NCBI RefSeq assembly: GCF_020080835.1
Contig: NC_058158.1
Coordinates: 28,476,305-28,540,304, forward strand
Direction of reading: 5' to 3'
Length of the DNA stretch: 64,000 nucleotides
Source: Cotesia glomerata
Lineage: Eukaryota > Arthropoda > Insecta > Hymenoptera > Braconidae
Positions within the stretch are counted from its first letter, which is position 1, and each line of letters starts with the position of its first letter. Shown piece by piece: positions 46,925-58,300 of this stretch. A program made the position numbers and the translations under genes. The notes beneath the pieces are model-generated. The model ran no database searches and had not been told where the DNA came from. It saw only the letters and a program-made list of their open reading frames with translations.

Positions 46925-46928
46925 TTAA

Positions 46929-47155
46929 GATTTTACATTTTATGATTTTAATAATAAATAGAAAGTGGAAATTAAGATTTTTAAGAAAATTAAAAAATTA
47001 TAAAGTGACAGCTAAATTTAATGTTATTTAATTTTATGTATTGATTGTTTCAATGTGTGAATTTATTTTTTGTTAATTAATATTAATCACTTTGGATTTA
47101 TTATTTGATATATATTTGTTTCTTTTTTTTTAACGTTTTATTTGTTTTTTGGGAC
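46929..47155. other. AT-rich flank of the MULE
   Basis: No feature was recognised. It may be the 3' flank of the Crypton displaced by the MULE. Confidence 0.4.
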
Positions 47156-47215
47156 TGGGGGGGCTCCGCCCCCCCCCACCAGGGCTCTGCCCTGAACCCC
47201 GATTTTGGGCCCACA
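47156..47215. repeat. GC-rich double hairpin
   Basis: GGGGGGGCTCCGCCCCCCC (about 47,157-47,175) and AGGGCTCTGCCCT (about 47,181-47,193) are adjacent near-perfect palindromes in an otherwise AT-rich region, followed by a GGGCCC. No gene context explains them. Confidence 0.65.
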
Positions 47216-47457
47216 TATATCGCCGCATTCGTAATAAAAAATAGTATGTGCAACTCGTGCGACGTTGTCGATTACTACAATTAGATTATACTATTAGACT
47301 ATTTTTAAGCAATTATTTATTTTAGCATTCTAAATTTTATTTATTTGGAATGCTTGCGGTCCTGCTATGCATGATATACTATTTTTGCTTTTCCTTAATT
47401 AATTTTAATATTTAAATTTGAATAAAACTGAAGACGAATTTAGGACACTGGTGCTAC

Positions 47458-47598
47458 AAAATAGTGTAAGATACTCGTGGCTTACATGAGCGATCATTCA
47501 CGGCGTGTTAGCGCACTCGCTTCGCTCGTGCGCTAACTTCACGCCGTGTCATATTCGCTCATTTAAGCCACTCGTATCGTAATGTACTATTTTTGATT
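47458..47598. mobile_element. 140-bp near-perfect hairpin MITE
   Basis: The arms run from AAAATAGTGTAAGATACTCG to its inverse, ending ATGTACTATTTTT. Pairing continues through GTGGCTTA, ATGAGCGA, CACGGCGTG, TTAGCGCAC to a small loop containing GCTTCGC. A few indels separate the arms. Termini of AAAATAGTA...TACTATTTT type recur near 47,247, 51,487, 51,628, 60,950 and 63,225, so the end motif is a family signature. Confidence 0.75.
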
Positions 47599-49802
47599 AA
47601 AAAAAAAAAAAAAAAAACAATTTTAGATAGACAACTTGCGAATTTTTATCCCAAATTTTTTCCCAAATCTAGAAAAATTTCTTCCAACAATAAAGTTACT
47701 GTAAGAAAAATTGTAATTTCTTTAACTAAGAAATAAAATTTTCAACTGATTAATTTCTTATTACTACATTCTTCATTTTTTCTCTCAATGTGCTAATCCA
47801 ATTTTTGTAAATCAATCATATTAATTAATGTACGCATTTATAGAGAAATTAAAAAAAAAAAAAATATAGTAAATTTCATTTTTATTTTCACATATAAACA
47901 TCTATGACAATATTAGAAAATTTGTTCACAGATGTTTCGCTGTCTTGTAAATAATTAGTTTGAACTTTGTCATCATTAAAACCTGAAATTATCTCACAAA
48001 TGTTAACTCAATAGTGATAATAAGTTTATACGTGTAGATTTGTTTTTTATATATTGTTTAAAATACACAAACGATTAAAAAATTCACTAATTAACTAGCG
48101 TAAAATGTGTACGGTGTTAATGACAATTAGTGCTCATTGAATGAATTTAAAAAATTCCAAATGCAATACCTTTTATTTATTTGGATTGATTATTTAATTA
48201 TATTTTCCAAATTAATTATATACTGTAAGCAATTTATTTACGTATTGTTTTATTCATTAAACATAATAAAATGTTTCAAGTAAATGTAAAAAATATACAA
48301 CGTTACATCAGAATAAATATAATGATGAATAACAGTTCTACATAAAATCAAATTGTAGCCGAGAAAGATGAGATTCGATGTCAATAGTGCAATGTTAATT
48401 CAACGCTGACAATCTAAACTAAAGGGAAGCGTATCCGCGTAGAAAATACCATGACAGAACATCAGTACAATTAAATAGAGGTATTGTAGGAATGTAAATA
48501 CATATACACGTCTCTATAGATGTATGTGTGTGTGTGTGTATAGATGCAATGTTGGTCTAATTACGGCATCAACTGATTGGTTGTTACTGTCGCTTAGCTT
48601 TGCAAGACTTGAAATCACTGACGATGTTTCTCCAATCAGAGACGTACGTCAGTTGTCATCATACAGTCATCTGCGTTTTGATTGTCACTCGAGGTTTAAT
48701 TATTCTTGAACAGAAACGTCAGTGAAGTCCTAAGTGTTTCTTAATTTAAGAACCTCTCAAGAGAGACTAATTAATTAATTAAAATTGAGGTTAGGTGGTG
48801 AAATCAATTAAAGTAGTATACGTGATTGAATGCATAACATACACGCTGATAAAGTTTCAAATCAATTGACTACAACTTGTGAAAAATCGGGAGTAAATTG
48901 GAATTAAATTTTCAGTGCAGTTTTTTTTCAGCTGATTGATTCCTGAGTAAATATGAATTTTAATCCGAAAAACATTTTAGCACAAAGTTTTTAGACTAAA
49001 CAAAATGTTTATTTAGCTGAAACAAGTGTCGTATGCAAAATTATTTACAAATACCAACCTCAAACAATTTATCTGAAGTTTAAGATTTTATTTATTTATT
49101 TCTGGTAAGGAACAAAGTTTGTGAACATAAATTGTATTTTTCCAAAAAATTTGATTTTTTCGGAAAACTGAACCAAATTTTTATAAAAACTAATTGATCA
49201 TTGAGTCTTTTTGAGAAATTCTAAAGTAACAAGTAAAAAAAAGTTTGGAAAATCCAAAAGTGCACGACTCATAATGCGCATTTCATTATGAAATATTAAA
49301 AAAAAAAAAAAAAAAAAAACATAAGTCGTTCAAAATTAGTTGCCGAAAAAACAGCTGTACTAGGAAGGTAATGCACAGACACCCCTGGTGGAATAAATGT
49401 ACATAACATGTATGTCACCATCCATGTAAATTTTACATGGATATATATAGATATACAGTCTTCTGGCTTTTTTATTTTATTAATTGTACATGAACGACAC
49501 TGAATTACCTAACCATTCGCATTCAGTGACCTACAATTCTCCTCAAGAATTAAAAAAAAAAAAAAATTTATTCAATTGATGCATTTTTTCGAAAGTTAGA
49601 GTGTTTTCAGAGTTTTCAGAGTTTCATACATGACGGATAGGAAAATTTTTTGACTTATTTTGATGTTTTTTTCCGTTTCTAGTGCACTAAATCAATTTTT
49701 GAGAAGTGTCAAATTAATCTCCATTAAATTATCTTGACAATAGTATGCAAAATATCTTAATTCCATGAACTAACAAGACTATAATAATGAAAATAGTTAG
49801 TT
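47599..49802. other. Non-coding DNA
   Basis: A (GT)7 tract lies near 48,526. A slightly GC-richer segment at about 48,540-48,740 has no motif. A copy of the AAGTTTGGAAAATCCAAAAG repeat lies near 49,240. No gene recognised. Confidence 0.45.
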
Positions 49803-50165
49803 ATTCAAAGATATCGAGTCTCAAACTTCAGACTGTTAAAAATTACGGTTTTTTTTCGTCTTAAACACAAGAAAATCAATTTATATGTATTAAAAACCCA
49901 TTATTATTAACTTTAGAATAATAATGTGTATGTATTTAATAGAATGCTTGTCCAAAATTCTTACTAATTTGACAAATGCTAATTTTTATTAATTATTAAC
50001 GAAAAATATTTACTTATGGGTCATTCCATGTCAAATCAAACAATAGTTGAAAACAAACCCTTTCGATTTGGACAAATTTTGGTCAGAAGTTTTCTTTTAT
50101 CATAAAACGAAGTTCTGTAGAAGGAAAAAAAAAATTTTTTTTTCAAAAGATATGCAAATTCGAAA

Positions 50166-50836
50166 AAGTTTGGAAAATCCAAATGAGCATGCCTTAAGCG
50201 CTCATGTCATACATAAATTATTTAGATCATAACAAAAATTATTCGTTTTTAATTTGAATTTTCCCGCGAGTAGTATTATTCCCTCTGTAGGTCGAACTAA
50301 AGAAAAATTTTAACAGATGATAAAACAGTTAGTAATTATACCATCATGTATGTATAGTTTCTGCTTGTTTATAGTTATTTCAATTCTGTTTATGAAAAAT
50401 AATATATATGGCTGCCGAAATTGCAGAAAAAGTCAGTGGAACTGACAATCGAAAAAAATTAACTGTATCGAAACGGAATTATTTTGACACTCAATTTTCA
50501 CAAGGGTTTTGATCAACTTCCTCAGGAATAAAACAAAAAAAAATTAAATCGTGAAGGTGATTTTTGACAAAGTTGTGGTGTTATCAAGCCCATAGCTCCC
50601 GTGAATACCACGCTCTTATCCATTTAATTCATCAGAAAAACGAGTTTTTTCCAAGAAATCTTATTTAATCGATAAGAAATTTTTTTTACGTGTTCTCTAG
50701 TTACTATTATTCATTTCAATATGCTTTTTATCCATAATTTTTTTCGTTTAAATTATGAAAATCACGTTTTAATTGAAATCACGATTTTTAGGCGAGAGTA
50801 GAGCATACCTGCGCGCTTCGCGCTTAAGGCATGCAA
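50166..50836. mobile_element. Nested element 1 in the left palindrome arm
   Basis: The arm sequence GCAAATTCGAAA stops and resumes at TTTTCCAATTTTTCC. Between them is 671 bp beginning AAGTTTGGAAAATCCAAATG. It has inner inverted repeats GCATGCCTTAAGCGC (50,189-50,203) and its inverse (about 50,819-50,834). The start is related to repeats near 380, 1,440 (inverted) and 49,240. No coding frame. Confidence 0.7.
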
Positions 50837-51413
50837 TTTTCCAATTTTTCCAGTTTTTCAATTTTGATTTTGTAATATCTCGAACGCTATTATAGATACA
50901 GTAATAGACTTTCGTTTGTTTGATAGAGGACACTTGGAGCTATTGAAAAAAAAGTTTTGGAAAATGCCAAATTTGTCAAGTTTTGAATTTTTGAACATCG
51001 TCGAAAATGACAATCGACATCAAAATTTTGGCTCAATTTATTTTGTATAATACATTGTACTAGTCTTAGAAGATCCTGAAATTTTTAGAACTTTTTTTTT
51101 TAAAAATGTGAATTTTTGAATTCAAAATAAAATTTTTTTTTGCTATTTCTAAATGAGGTTCAGGTATGCGAATACATTGTATTGTAATTTTGAGCATTAA
51201 AAAATTAAATCCACGACCTGGAATTATTAAATAATAAATTGGTTTTAACTCCTTTTTTTTTCTTTTTCAATAGCCTCAAGTGTTCCCTATCAAACAAACG
51301 AAAGTCTATTCCTGTATCTATAATAGCGTTCGAGATATTACAAAATCAAAATTGAAAAACTGGAAAAATTGGAAAATTTCGAATTTGCATATCTTTTGAA
51401 AAAAAAAAATTTT

Positions 51414-51632
51414 CTCACCTCCGGACAGAAAGCGTCAATTTTCCTCCCGCTGCGCTAAACGAAAATGCCGTTTTCCACCTCCGTTGAGGAGAAAAATAGT
51501 ATCCACACCACGAGCAGTTTATAAGAAAGCCTCAGATCACATGTTTATTGACCTCGGCTTCGCCTCGGACAACAATTACATGTGATCTGAGACATTTCTT
51601 ATTTTACTGCCCTAGATGTGTAATATACTATT
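51414..51632. mobile_element. Nested element 2 in the right palindrome arm
   Basis: The arm stops after TTTTGAAAAAAAAAAATTTT and resumes at CCTTTTACAGAACTTC. The roughly 219-bp insert contains CTGCGCTAAACGAAAATGCC, CCTCGGCTTCGCCTCGG and TACTGCCCTAGATGTGTAAT. It is homologous, inverted, to 19,919-20,095. Exact ends are blurred by A and T runs. Confidence 0.65.
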
Positions 51633-51815
51633 TTTTTTTCCTTTTACAGAACTTCTTTGTATGATAAAAGAAAACTTCTGACCAAAATTTGTCCAAATCG
51701 AAAGGGTTTGTTTTCAACTATTGTTTGATTTGACATGGAATGACCCATAAGTAAATATTTTTCGTTAATAATTAATAAAAATTAGTATTTGTCAAATTAT
51801 TAAGAATTTTTGACA

Positions 51816-52348
51816 TGTTCAATGAACAGGCCCAGCCGCGATAAAGTCGCCCCTGGAGGATTCCCAATTTCACGAGCCGCACCTGTCAACTGCTAGTTCC
51901 CGCTTAAACTAACCGCCTGCACAAAGCTTAGCTTGACTGATCACGTCATGGCGTGATTGGCTGATTGGTCAGCAGACATGCGCAATAAGTCTTCTTCCCC
52001 AAGTCGACGAGGAAGAAGACGCATTATTATTATTATCTTTCGCATCCACGCGTTGCAACAAGTCGCCATTAGTGTTACTTTACTTTCGCTTTTTGCTAAC
52101 AAACCGCATTTCGCTTATTTAATAAGCTAATTTGCTTAAACTGATTGTTATTCACCCGCTTTATTAATCACGCAGTGCTTTATTTATCCGCTTTTATTTA
52201 AATAATCCGCTAACATATTAAATAAATATTAAGTTTAATTTGTGTAAATAAATTTATAGTGTTCATTTTAATAATAATTTACGTGTTTTAATTGAGATAT
52301 CCAGACAAAAACCTGATCCTCCGCTTTCCCGCATTTTCAGCATTTTCA
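51816..52348. mobile_element. Solo LTR (533 bp) of an LTR retrotransposon
   Basis: It begins TGTTCAATGAAC, ends CATTTTCA (TG...CA) and is flanked by TGACA on the left and GGACA on the right. The intact palindrome arm on the other side reads GGACA at this point, so this is a 5-bp target duplication with one substitution. The interior has a GC-richer 5' half with ATTGG motifs (TGATTGGCTGATTGG), then AT-rich sequence with AATAAA signals near 52,220-52,250. No internal coding region remains, so it arose by recombination between the two LTRs. A Gypsy or BEL-type origin fits a 4-5 bp duplication, but the family is not known. Orientation is undetermined. Confidence 0.85.
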
Positions 52349-52497
52349 GGACAAGTATTCTATTAAATATATGCATATTATTATTCTAAAGTTAATAATA
52401 ATGGGTTTTAATACATATTAACTGATTTTCTTGTGTTTAAGACGAAAACAAACCGTAATTTTTAACAGTCTGAAGTTTGAGGCTTGATATCTTTGAA

Positions 52498-54106
52498 ACG
52501 GCTCGACTTACGCAAAATTTCAATCAGACCTTTTTTGTAGAGCATTTAATTGCCCATAAGAAAAAGGTTTAGTTTTATCTATAAAGTATCTCGTTGTCAC
52601 GTAACAGAATTCCAAACTTTTAAAGAATATTTTTCTATGTTATTTAAATGGGAAATAGAAATTACTTGACGCCACCTCTAAATATTAATATTAAGAGCTC
52701 ATATTTTCAGAGGATCTTTTTCTAGAGATACTCTGACGATTTCTCAATGTTCGTTGAAAAAAAAAAATATTCGATTTTTTTGATACACTAATATATATAT
52801 AAAAACTTTTGAACCATATGCATTTTCCGACTCAGCTCGATGAGTATAGTCGAAAAATAGCAAAATTTTTTAAAAGTTCCGTTATGAGGACCAATGCAAT
52901 AGTTAGATTTCTATGAAATCTACTGAAAACAAATAAATAGAAAAAATGATAGAAAGAAGAAATTAGATCAATAAGACTACAGTATTAGGGTTTTTTTTCC
53001 TCTTCAACTATTCTCATCAGTATTAGTATGTCCCTGGATTAAAACTAGTATCTATAGTACCTTCCTCTCTACGTTTCTTCCTGTGTTCACAGCAATCTCG
53101 TTTTATCGAAGTAGTGTAAAGAGGAAAAGGCTGGAGCTGCACTCATGGACTGCTGCGGTTTATCTCAATAGACAAGATGAAGTAAAATGCAATCCGTACA
53201 GTGTAAATATTGATCAAACAGAATACAATGATAATAATAATTGAAAATCCCCTAAATGTCCCTCTTGATGATAAATTGATGCTCACTGTACATAGTACAT
53301 TATCTCATTTACTTTTTTTTTTTTTTTATTGAAATTTCATTTCTCATTTATTATTTTTAATTAGTGATAAAATCATTCATACTTCAAATAACCGGTTCGA
53401 GTTTATTTCCATTATATTTATTGAATAGATTGTATTTATGAATTTAATTGCATCCGCTTGAATAAATTGATACTTTTTTGTTATTTGTTTTATTGTAAAT
53501 TAATATAATATTAAAATTACTTTTTCTTTATAGAATCGTGTGCGATGTTGGTAATTGTGACGACTAACGACCGGGCTGACATATAATTTTTTAATTCTAT
53601 TTTTAATTTTGTGGTCATTAATTGAAGGAAATCTATTTAATCCTTTAATGTTTTGGAAGCGCAAAGAATCTCGGTGTTAGGAGAGGGAGCCAATCATAGT
53701 CCGTTATGCGGTTGTGAGAAAGACGGTTTAGTTGTAGTAGTGTGTCCATGCGTCCCTTTCTACTATTTTTCTAGCCCCCTCTAGGGAAAAGACTATAGCT
53801 CTCTCACTTAAAGAAAAAGACATATGACTCGAATTAAGAGTGGGGATTCAAGGCCGAAAATTGAAGGGTTAAAAATTAAATATATCTTATAACGCATTGC
53901 TTCCAATCAGATCAATGTTTTTATATTTCAATATCAATATCATTATAAACAGAACTGAAACTTTCTCAAGTCACCAACTTTACCCCTATCATCATTTTTA
54001 CTTTTTTTTTTCTAATCTCCATTTAGCCGAATTTTTTATAAATCATGTATAAGAATAGAATCACGATTTATTATAATTATTCATGTTTATTATTTACTTA
54101 TTTCTT
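52498..54106. other. Non-coding DNA
   Basis: The first 300 bp may continue a repeat (AACGGCTCGACTTACGCAAA). Nothing else recognised. The segment 53,640-53,780 is slightly GC-richer without an open frame. Confidence 0.4.
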
Positions 54107-54259
54107 TTAACTTCCTGTTAAGAAAATTGAAAATTTTCAAAAATCGGGTAATTGGTTTTACCCGGTTTTTCGAAAATCGAATTCTCATCAGATCTCGACG
54201 TTTAGAGGTCCTAAAAAGCTTCCCTGAATGTTTTCACGACGATGTCCGCATGTCTGTGT

Positions 54260-54339
<80 letters not shown>

Positions 54340-55305
54340 TGGCAATCGAAAGAGTTTCTTTACCCCTAGATATTCGATAGATATTCGCTAGATATTCCAT
54401 ATTTGAGGTAATTCGGACTAGTAGATTTTGAGAAATCTCAAAAAAAAAATTTGAAAAAATTTTTTTTCGGAATAACTTTTACAGATTTGGAATAACGGCT
54501 TTACAGATCGATTCTAGAAACTAATCAGCTCTTAAGCTTTAAAAACTGCATCGATCGCCGTCAACGCAATTGAAATCGGTTAATTCGTTTGTGAGATATC
54601 GTGAACGAAAAATTTGGGAAAAAGTGTTTTCTTACATAACTCCGACATTTCTTCCTGGATTGTTTTTGACTTTAGGAAATAATTTTTAGAGCTCAACAAA
54701 ACACGTCGATCGCCGCAAAGATCGTGAATATCAGTTGATTGATTCAAGAGATATCGTTGACGGAAAATTTGAGAACAATTGTTTTTTTGACATAACTCCG
54801 CCATTTCTTTTCGGTTCGTTTTTGATGTAATGACAAAACTATAAGAGCTCAAAAAACCACGTTGATTGTCCCCAAGGACGTCGAAATCGGTTGATTGGTT
54901 CGTGAGTTATCGTTGTTGAAGAAATTCGTAAACAGTGAAATTTTCAAATTTCTCCAAAATTTTCTATCTGATCAATTCGTGTTTAGTAGTAATTCATAGT
55001 ATTCAAAAAACTGTGTTGAATGTTGCAAACCGCGTGAAAATCGGTTTATTCATAAAAAGTAATTTCAGTTTGAAAATTTTGAGAATAGTGTGTTATGAAA
55101 CTTTTATCATACTTTTGAGCTCGAAGAGCTCAAAAGTATAGAATAGCTAACTTTTTGAGCTCGGAGAGCTCAAAATAACATATAAATTATATTTTTAAGT
55201 TTGAAGAGCTCATAAACGTCATAAGTACAATTTAAAGCGCCTAGGTATGGAATTAGCGGGAAGTTACAGGGATGGCCTTCAGGGTCAACCGTTTTTCTAA
55301 TTTTT
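54107..55305 (+). mobile_element. HINE copy, long form
   Basis: The 5' end TTAACTTCCTGTTAAG, then the ATCAGATCTCGACGTTTAGA block, (GT)n at 54,256-54,338 and GAGCTC inverted blocks, then TTAGCGGGAAGTT. The 3' hairpin (GGATGGCC-TTCAG-GGTCAACC) is at 55,270-55,290. It is about 370 bp longer than copy 1. The extra sequence at 54,540-54,930 consists of three diverged repeats of a unit including ATCG(T/C)...GAAATCGGTTGATT and GTGAGTTATCGT. Confidence 0.7.
54256..54338 (+). repeat. (GT)n microsatellite inside the long HINE
   Basis: About 36-40 GT units with one early GA interruption. Confidence 0.95.
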
Positions 55306-58300
55306 TTTTTTTTTTAATAGAAACTTCAAATTTAACTCTCTTATAAGGAAACGATTTAGCTATCGTGTGCTCTCCATTGGAGATTTTTAACACTACCTTT
55401 GGTTGAAAAATTATAAATGGGCATATATGAATATATTATGATATAATACAGTCATATCAAGTCATATTAGGACAGATCAAGCCAGATGTCATGCTAAGGC
55501 CATATACGAACACATCAGACAATAGCAGAAATTTTTTTATGGATATTCAATTTTAAAAATTTTTTATGTCGAAGAATATAAATTCGTTTAGGATATGTTT
55601 AGTTATAATTTTTTTTCAGACTTGGAATATTCGGTCGCAAAACTACTTAACATTGATGATTATATATTCATTTCGGAACTTTAGCCATTGATGGTAGTTG
55701 TCAAGTTTATAACTTCAATAAAATACAAATACATGTATTTATTAATTGTTATTCAGTAATAATGACAAAATTTATGTGAACTTGATAAACGTAAAAATAT
55801 TGAAAATATTTTTTTATATTACCAACCGTGAAACTTGGATTTTCGAGCTATAGTTAGGAGGGGTAAAATAAATGATATCTGGACATCTATAATTGAGTCT
55901 ACTTTTCACGCACACGTATCGATAAGTGACATCTCGCTCTCTATCTGTCTCTACATTCCCGCATGGACGCTAAAAAGCACTAGGATATTTAGTTTCGTTT
56001 ATTTCTACAATCGTCCGCCAGGGAGAGTATGAATCGAAAAAAAAATCTTTGCGACAGGTCGATTCTTGTAAACAATTTTACTAATATTTTAGTTTGTCAT
56101 TTATTTACGTGTGACAGTTCATAAATGAATAAAATTTTATTTGCATCCTCTCAAATCCGAGTTTCGCCGTTGCTATTACAAAAAATTTTGTTCGATACAA
56201 ATCCACAAAGGTTGGCATTTTGGTAATAAACTTGAAGTGATGACACTCGTCTGAGATTATAAATATACATTCTCAACCTCGTGACGTCACTTCAAGCTTA
56301 CCAAAATACCTACCTTTGCGCATACGTATCGAAAATAACTATTTCAATGAACGTTGTGAGATACTTTTTTATCTTTACTAATAATGAAAAAAGAATAAAT
56401 TTTAATTAATGAATTAAGATAACTACTGAAATGAAAAGGACTTTTAAAAATTGATAAAAAATTTATAACATTAATCAACAGAACTTTATAATAAAATTCT
56501 TAACATCTGCAATATTAAATCTGTTTCATTAATATAGTTTATTGACATCAACGAAGTAGAAAATGTAGCAAACCAAGTTTTCTTGCGGTTGCTGAGTCTT
56601 TTCTGGAGTACTTTCGTTTATCAGGATATTAGTTTTCAATAGTATTGATTATCGTTGATATCTCAGTAAACAGAGCAATTGGTAATTGAAATACTTGAAT
56701 CATGTACTTGAAGAGATATTTTCAGTGGTAAGTTATTTTTTATTCCCAGACATAGATATTATTTATCAAATAATACTAAGAGGGTTATTTCAATTGAAAA
56801 AGTTGAAGAATAATACTTATTATTTTTGCACACTATCAGCGCTAAGAGTCGAGTCTTTCATACTTTTATGTCGAGATATTTCATTGAATCCCCCATGTTA
56901 TACTCTGTCTGCAGCTTCTATTACATACTTCGGTAATGTGAGATATCGAGCGTACTTCTGTAAAGTAACATCATAATAAACAAGAATTGCGCAATTTAAA
57001 ATCTTCCACTTTCTATCTCAATCGAAAACAAATAAGTACTATGTTTCAATTTTTTTTAATTAAATTAAACAATTTATTAATTTCAGAATATTATAAATAA
57101 AAGTATTTATTTAGATGTTATTATATAGACTTCTCTCTCCGTGAAAAAGTGATTCAAAATATGACGATATGTCCATGTGTGGCCATAAAAAAAATTTGAT
57201 TTCAGAGCTCTACGGGATTGTTCTCAGAGCCAAACGGTATAGTTGGGAGCGCTCTACGTTGCGCAGTAGTGGAGTATGCTGACATATTTCATAACCTTCT
57301 AAAATGACAAACAGAATTATTTTGTTATCCATATTATTAAAAATCTATCAGGACAATTAAGTTTCCAGTTTATTTATTTAAGGAAATAGGTTTTTTTTTG
57401 TCAAATTGAATTTCATTAGAACAGTTTTGTATTAATGGTTTTTCAAGGTTCATTTGCAGTAACTGTTAATTTAATTTATTAGTTGAATATATTGTGATAA
57501 GTAATAAGTTATTGGAATACATTCAAAAGACCCCATTTAACACAAAATATAATTTGTTTTCGTTTATTTATCTTTTCTTGTGCATATATGGTAGTGATTT
57601 TATGTTAAATATTTATTGATATAATTAAGAAAATAAGATAATTTTGTGACGACCATATTTTTATTTTACAAATAATTTTTATTTGTAATATAAGTTCTAT
57701 TATTATTTTATTTCTATTATAATACTATTATTATTTGTCATATACAATTATTGTTGGCAATATAAATTCATTCTGCCGCATGTATTTATTAAATTATCAA
57801 TGCTAAATCGTAAGAAAAAATGACTAAGCAGACTGCCAAAAATTTGTTATAATCTCAGAACGATCCTGTAGAGTTGTGAGAGGTAAATAACGATAAGAGC
57901 TCAACGATTTAGAGTTGCAGGAGCTAAACGGTATTGTTACTATAGAAATACGTTAACCTACTGGAACTTTTTACAACTAACTAACTACTATGGAGTTCCT
58001 ATAGCAAAATTTTTTTCTCCGTGTATGTTCATATATGGCCTTATATCATCATATATACCCATTCATAATTTTTCAACCAAATGTAGTGCTGAAAGTTTCT
58101 GATAGAAGGCACATAATCGCTAAATCGTCTTTATGCAAGAGAGCTAAGTTCAAAATATAAAAATTGGTTATAGATGGCCATATCAAAAAATTTTTTCACG
58201 AATGTAAATTATTTTTCAGAAATCGTTAACTTATGTGGATAATAAAATAAGCTAGAATTATTCATGCATAAAGTTACTAGATAAAAAGTTGAATTTATAA

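Larger units (their letters stand above)
49803..52497. mobile_element. Giant palindromic (foldback) element with three nested insertions
   Basis: The outer arms TTCAAAGATATC (49,803) and GATATCTTTGAA (ending 52,497) are inverted. Pairing continues inward through AAACAATAGTTGAAAACAAA, GACAAATTTTGGTCAGAAG and AAAAGATATGCAAATTCGAA. It then passes TTTTCCAATTTTTCCAG and ATATCTCGAACGCTATTATAG to AGACTTTCGTTTGTTTGATA, with a central spacer at about 50,955-51,255. The left arm is broken at 50,166-50,836, and the right arm at about 51,414-51,632 and at 51,816-52,348. Without these insertions the element would be about 1.27 kb with arms near 0.48 kb. No transposase. Confidence 0.85.

Noticed and set aside
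54127..54400. Frames rich in CVCV or HTHT repeats at the GT and CA tracts (also at 30,242, 31,147 and 33,132)
   Set aside because: These are translations of dinucleotide microsatellites.
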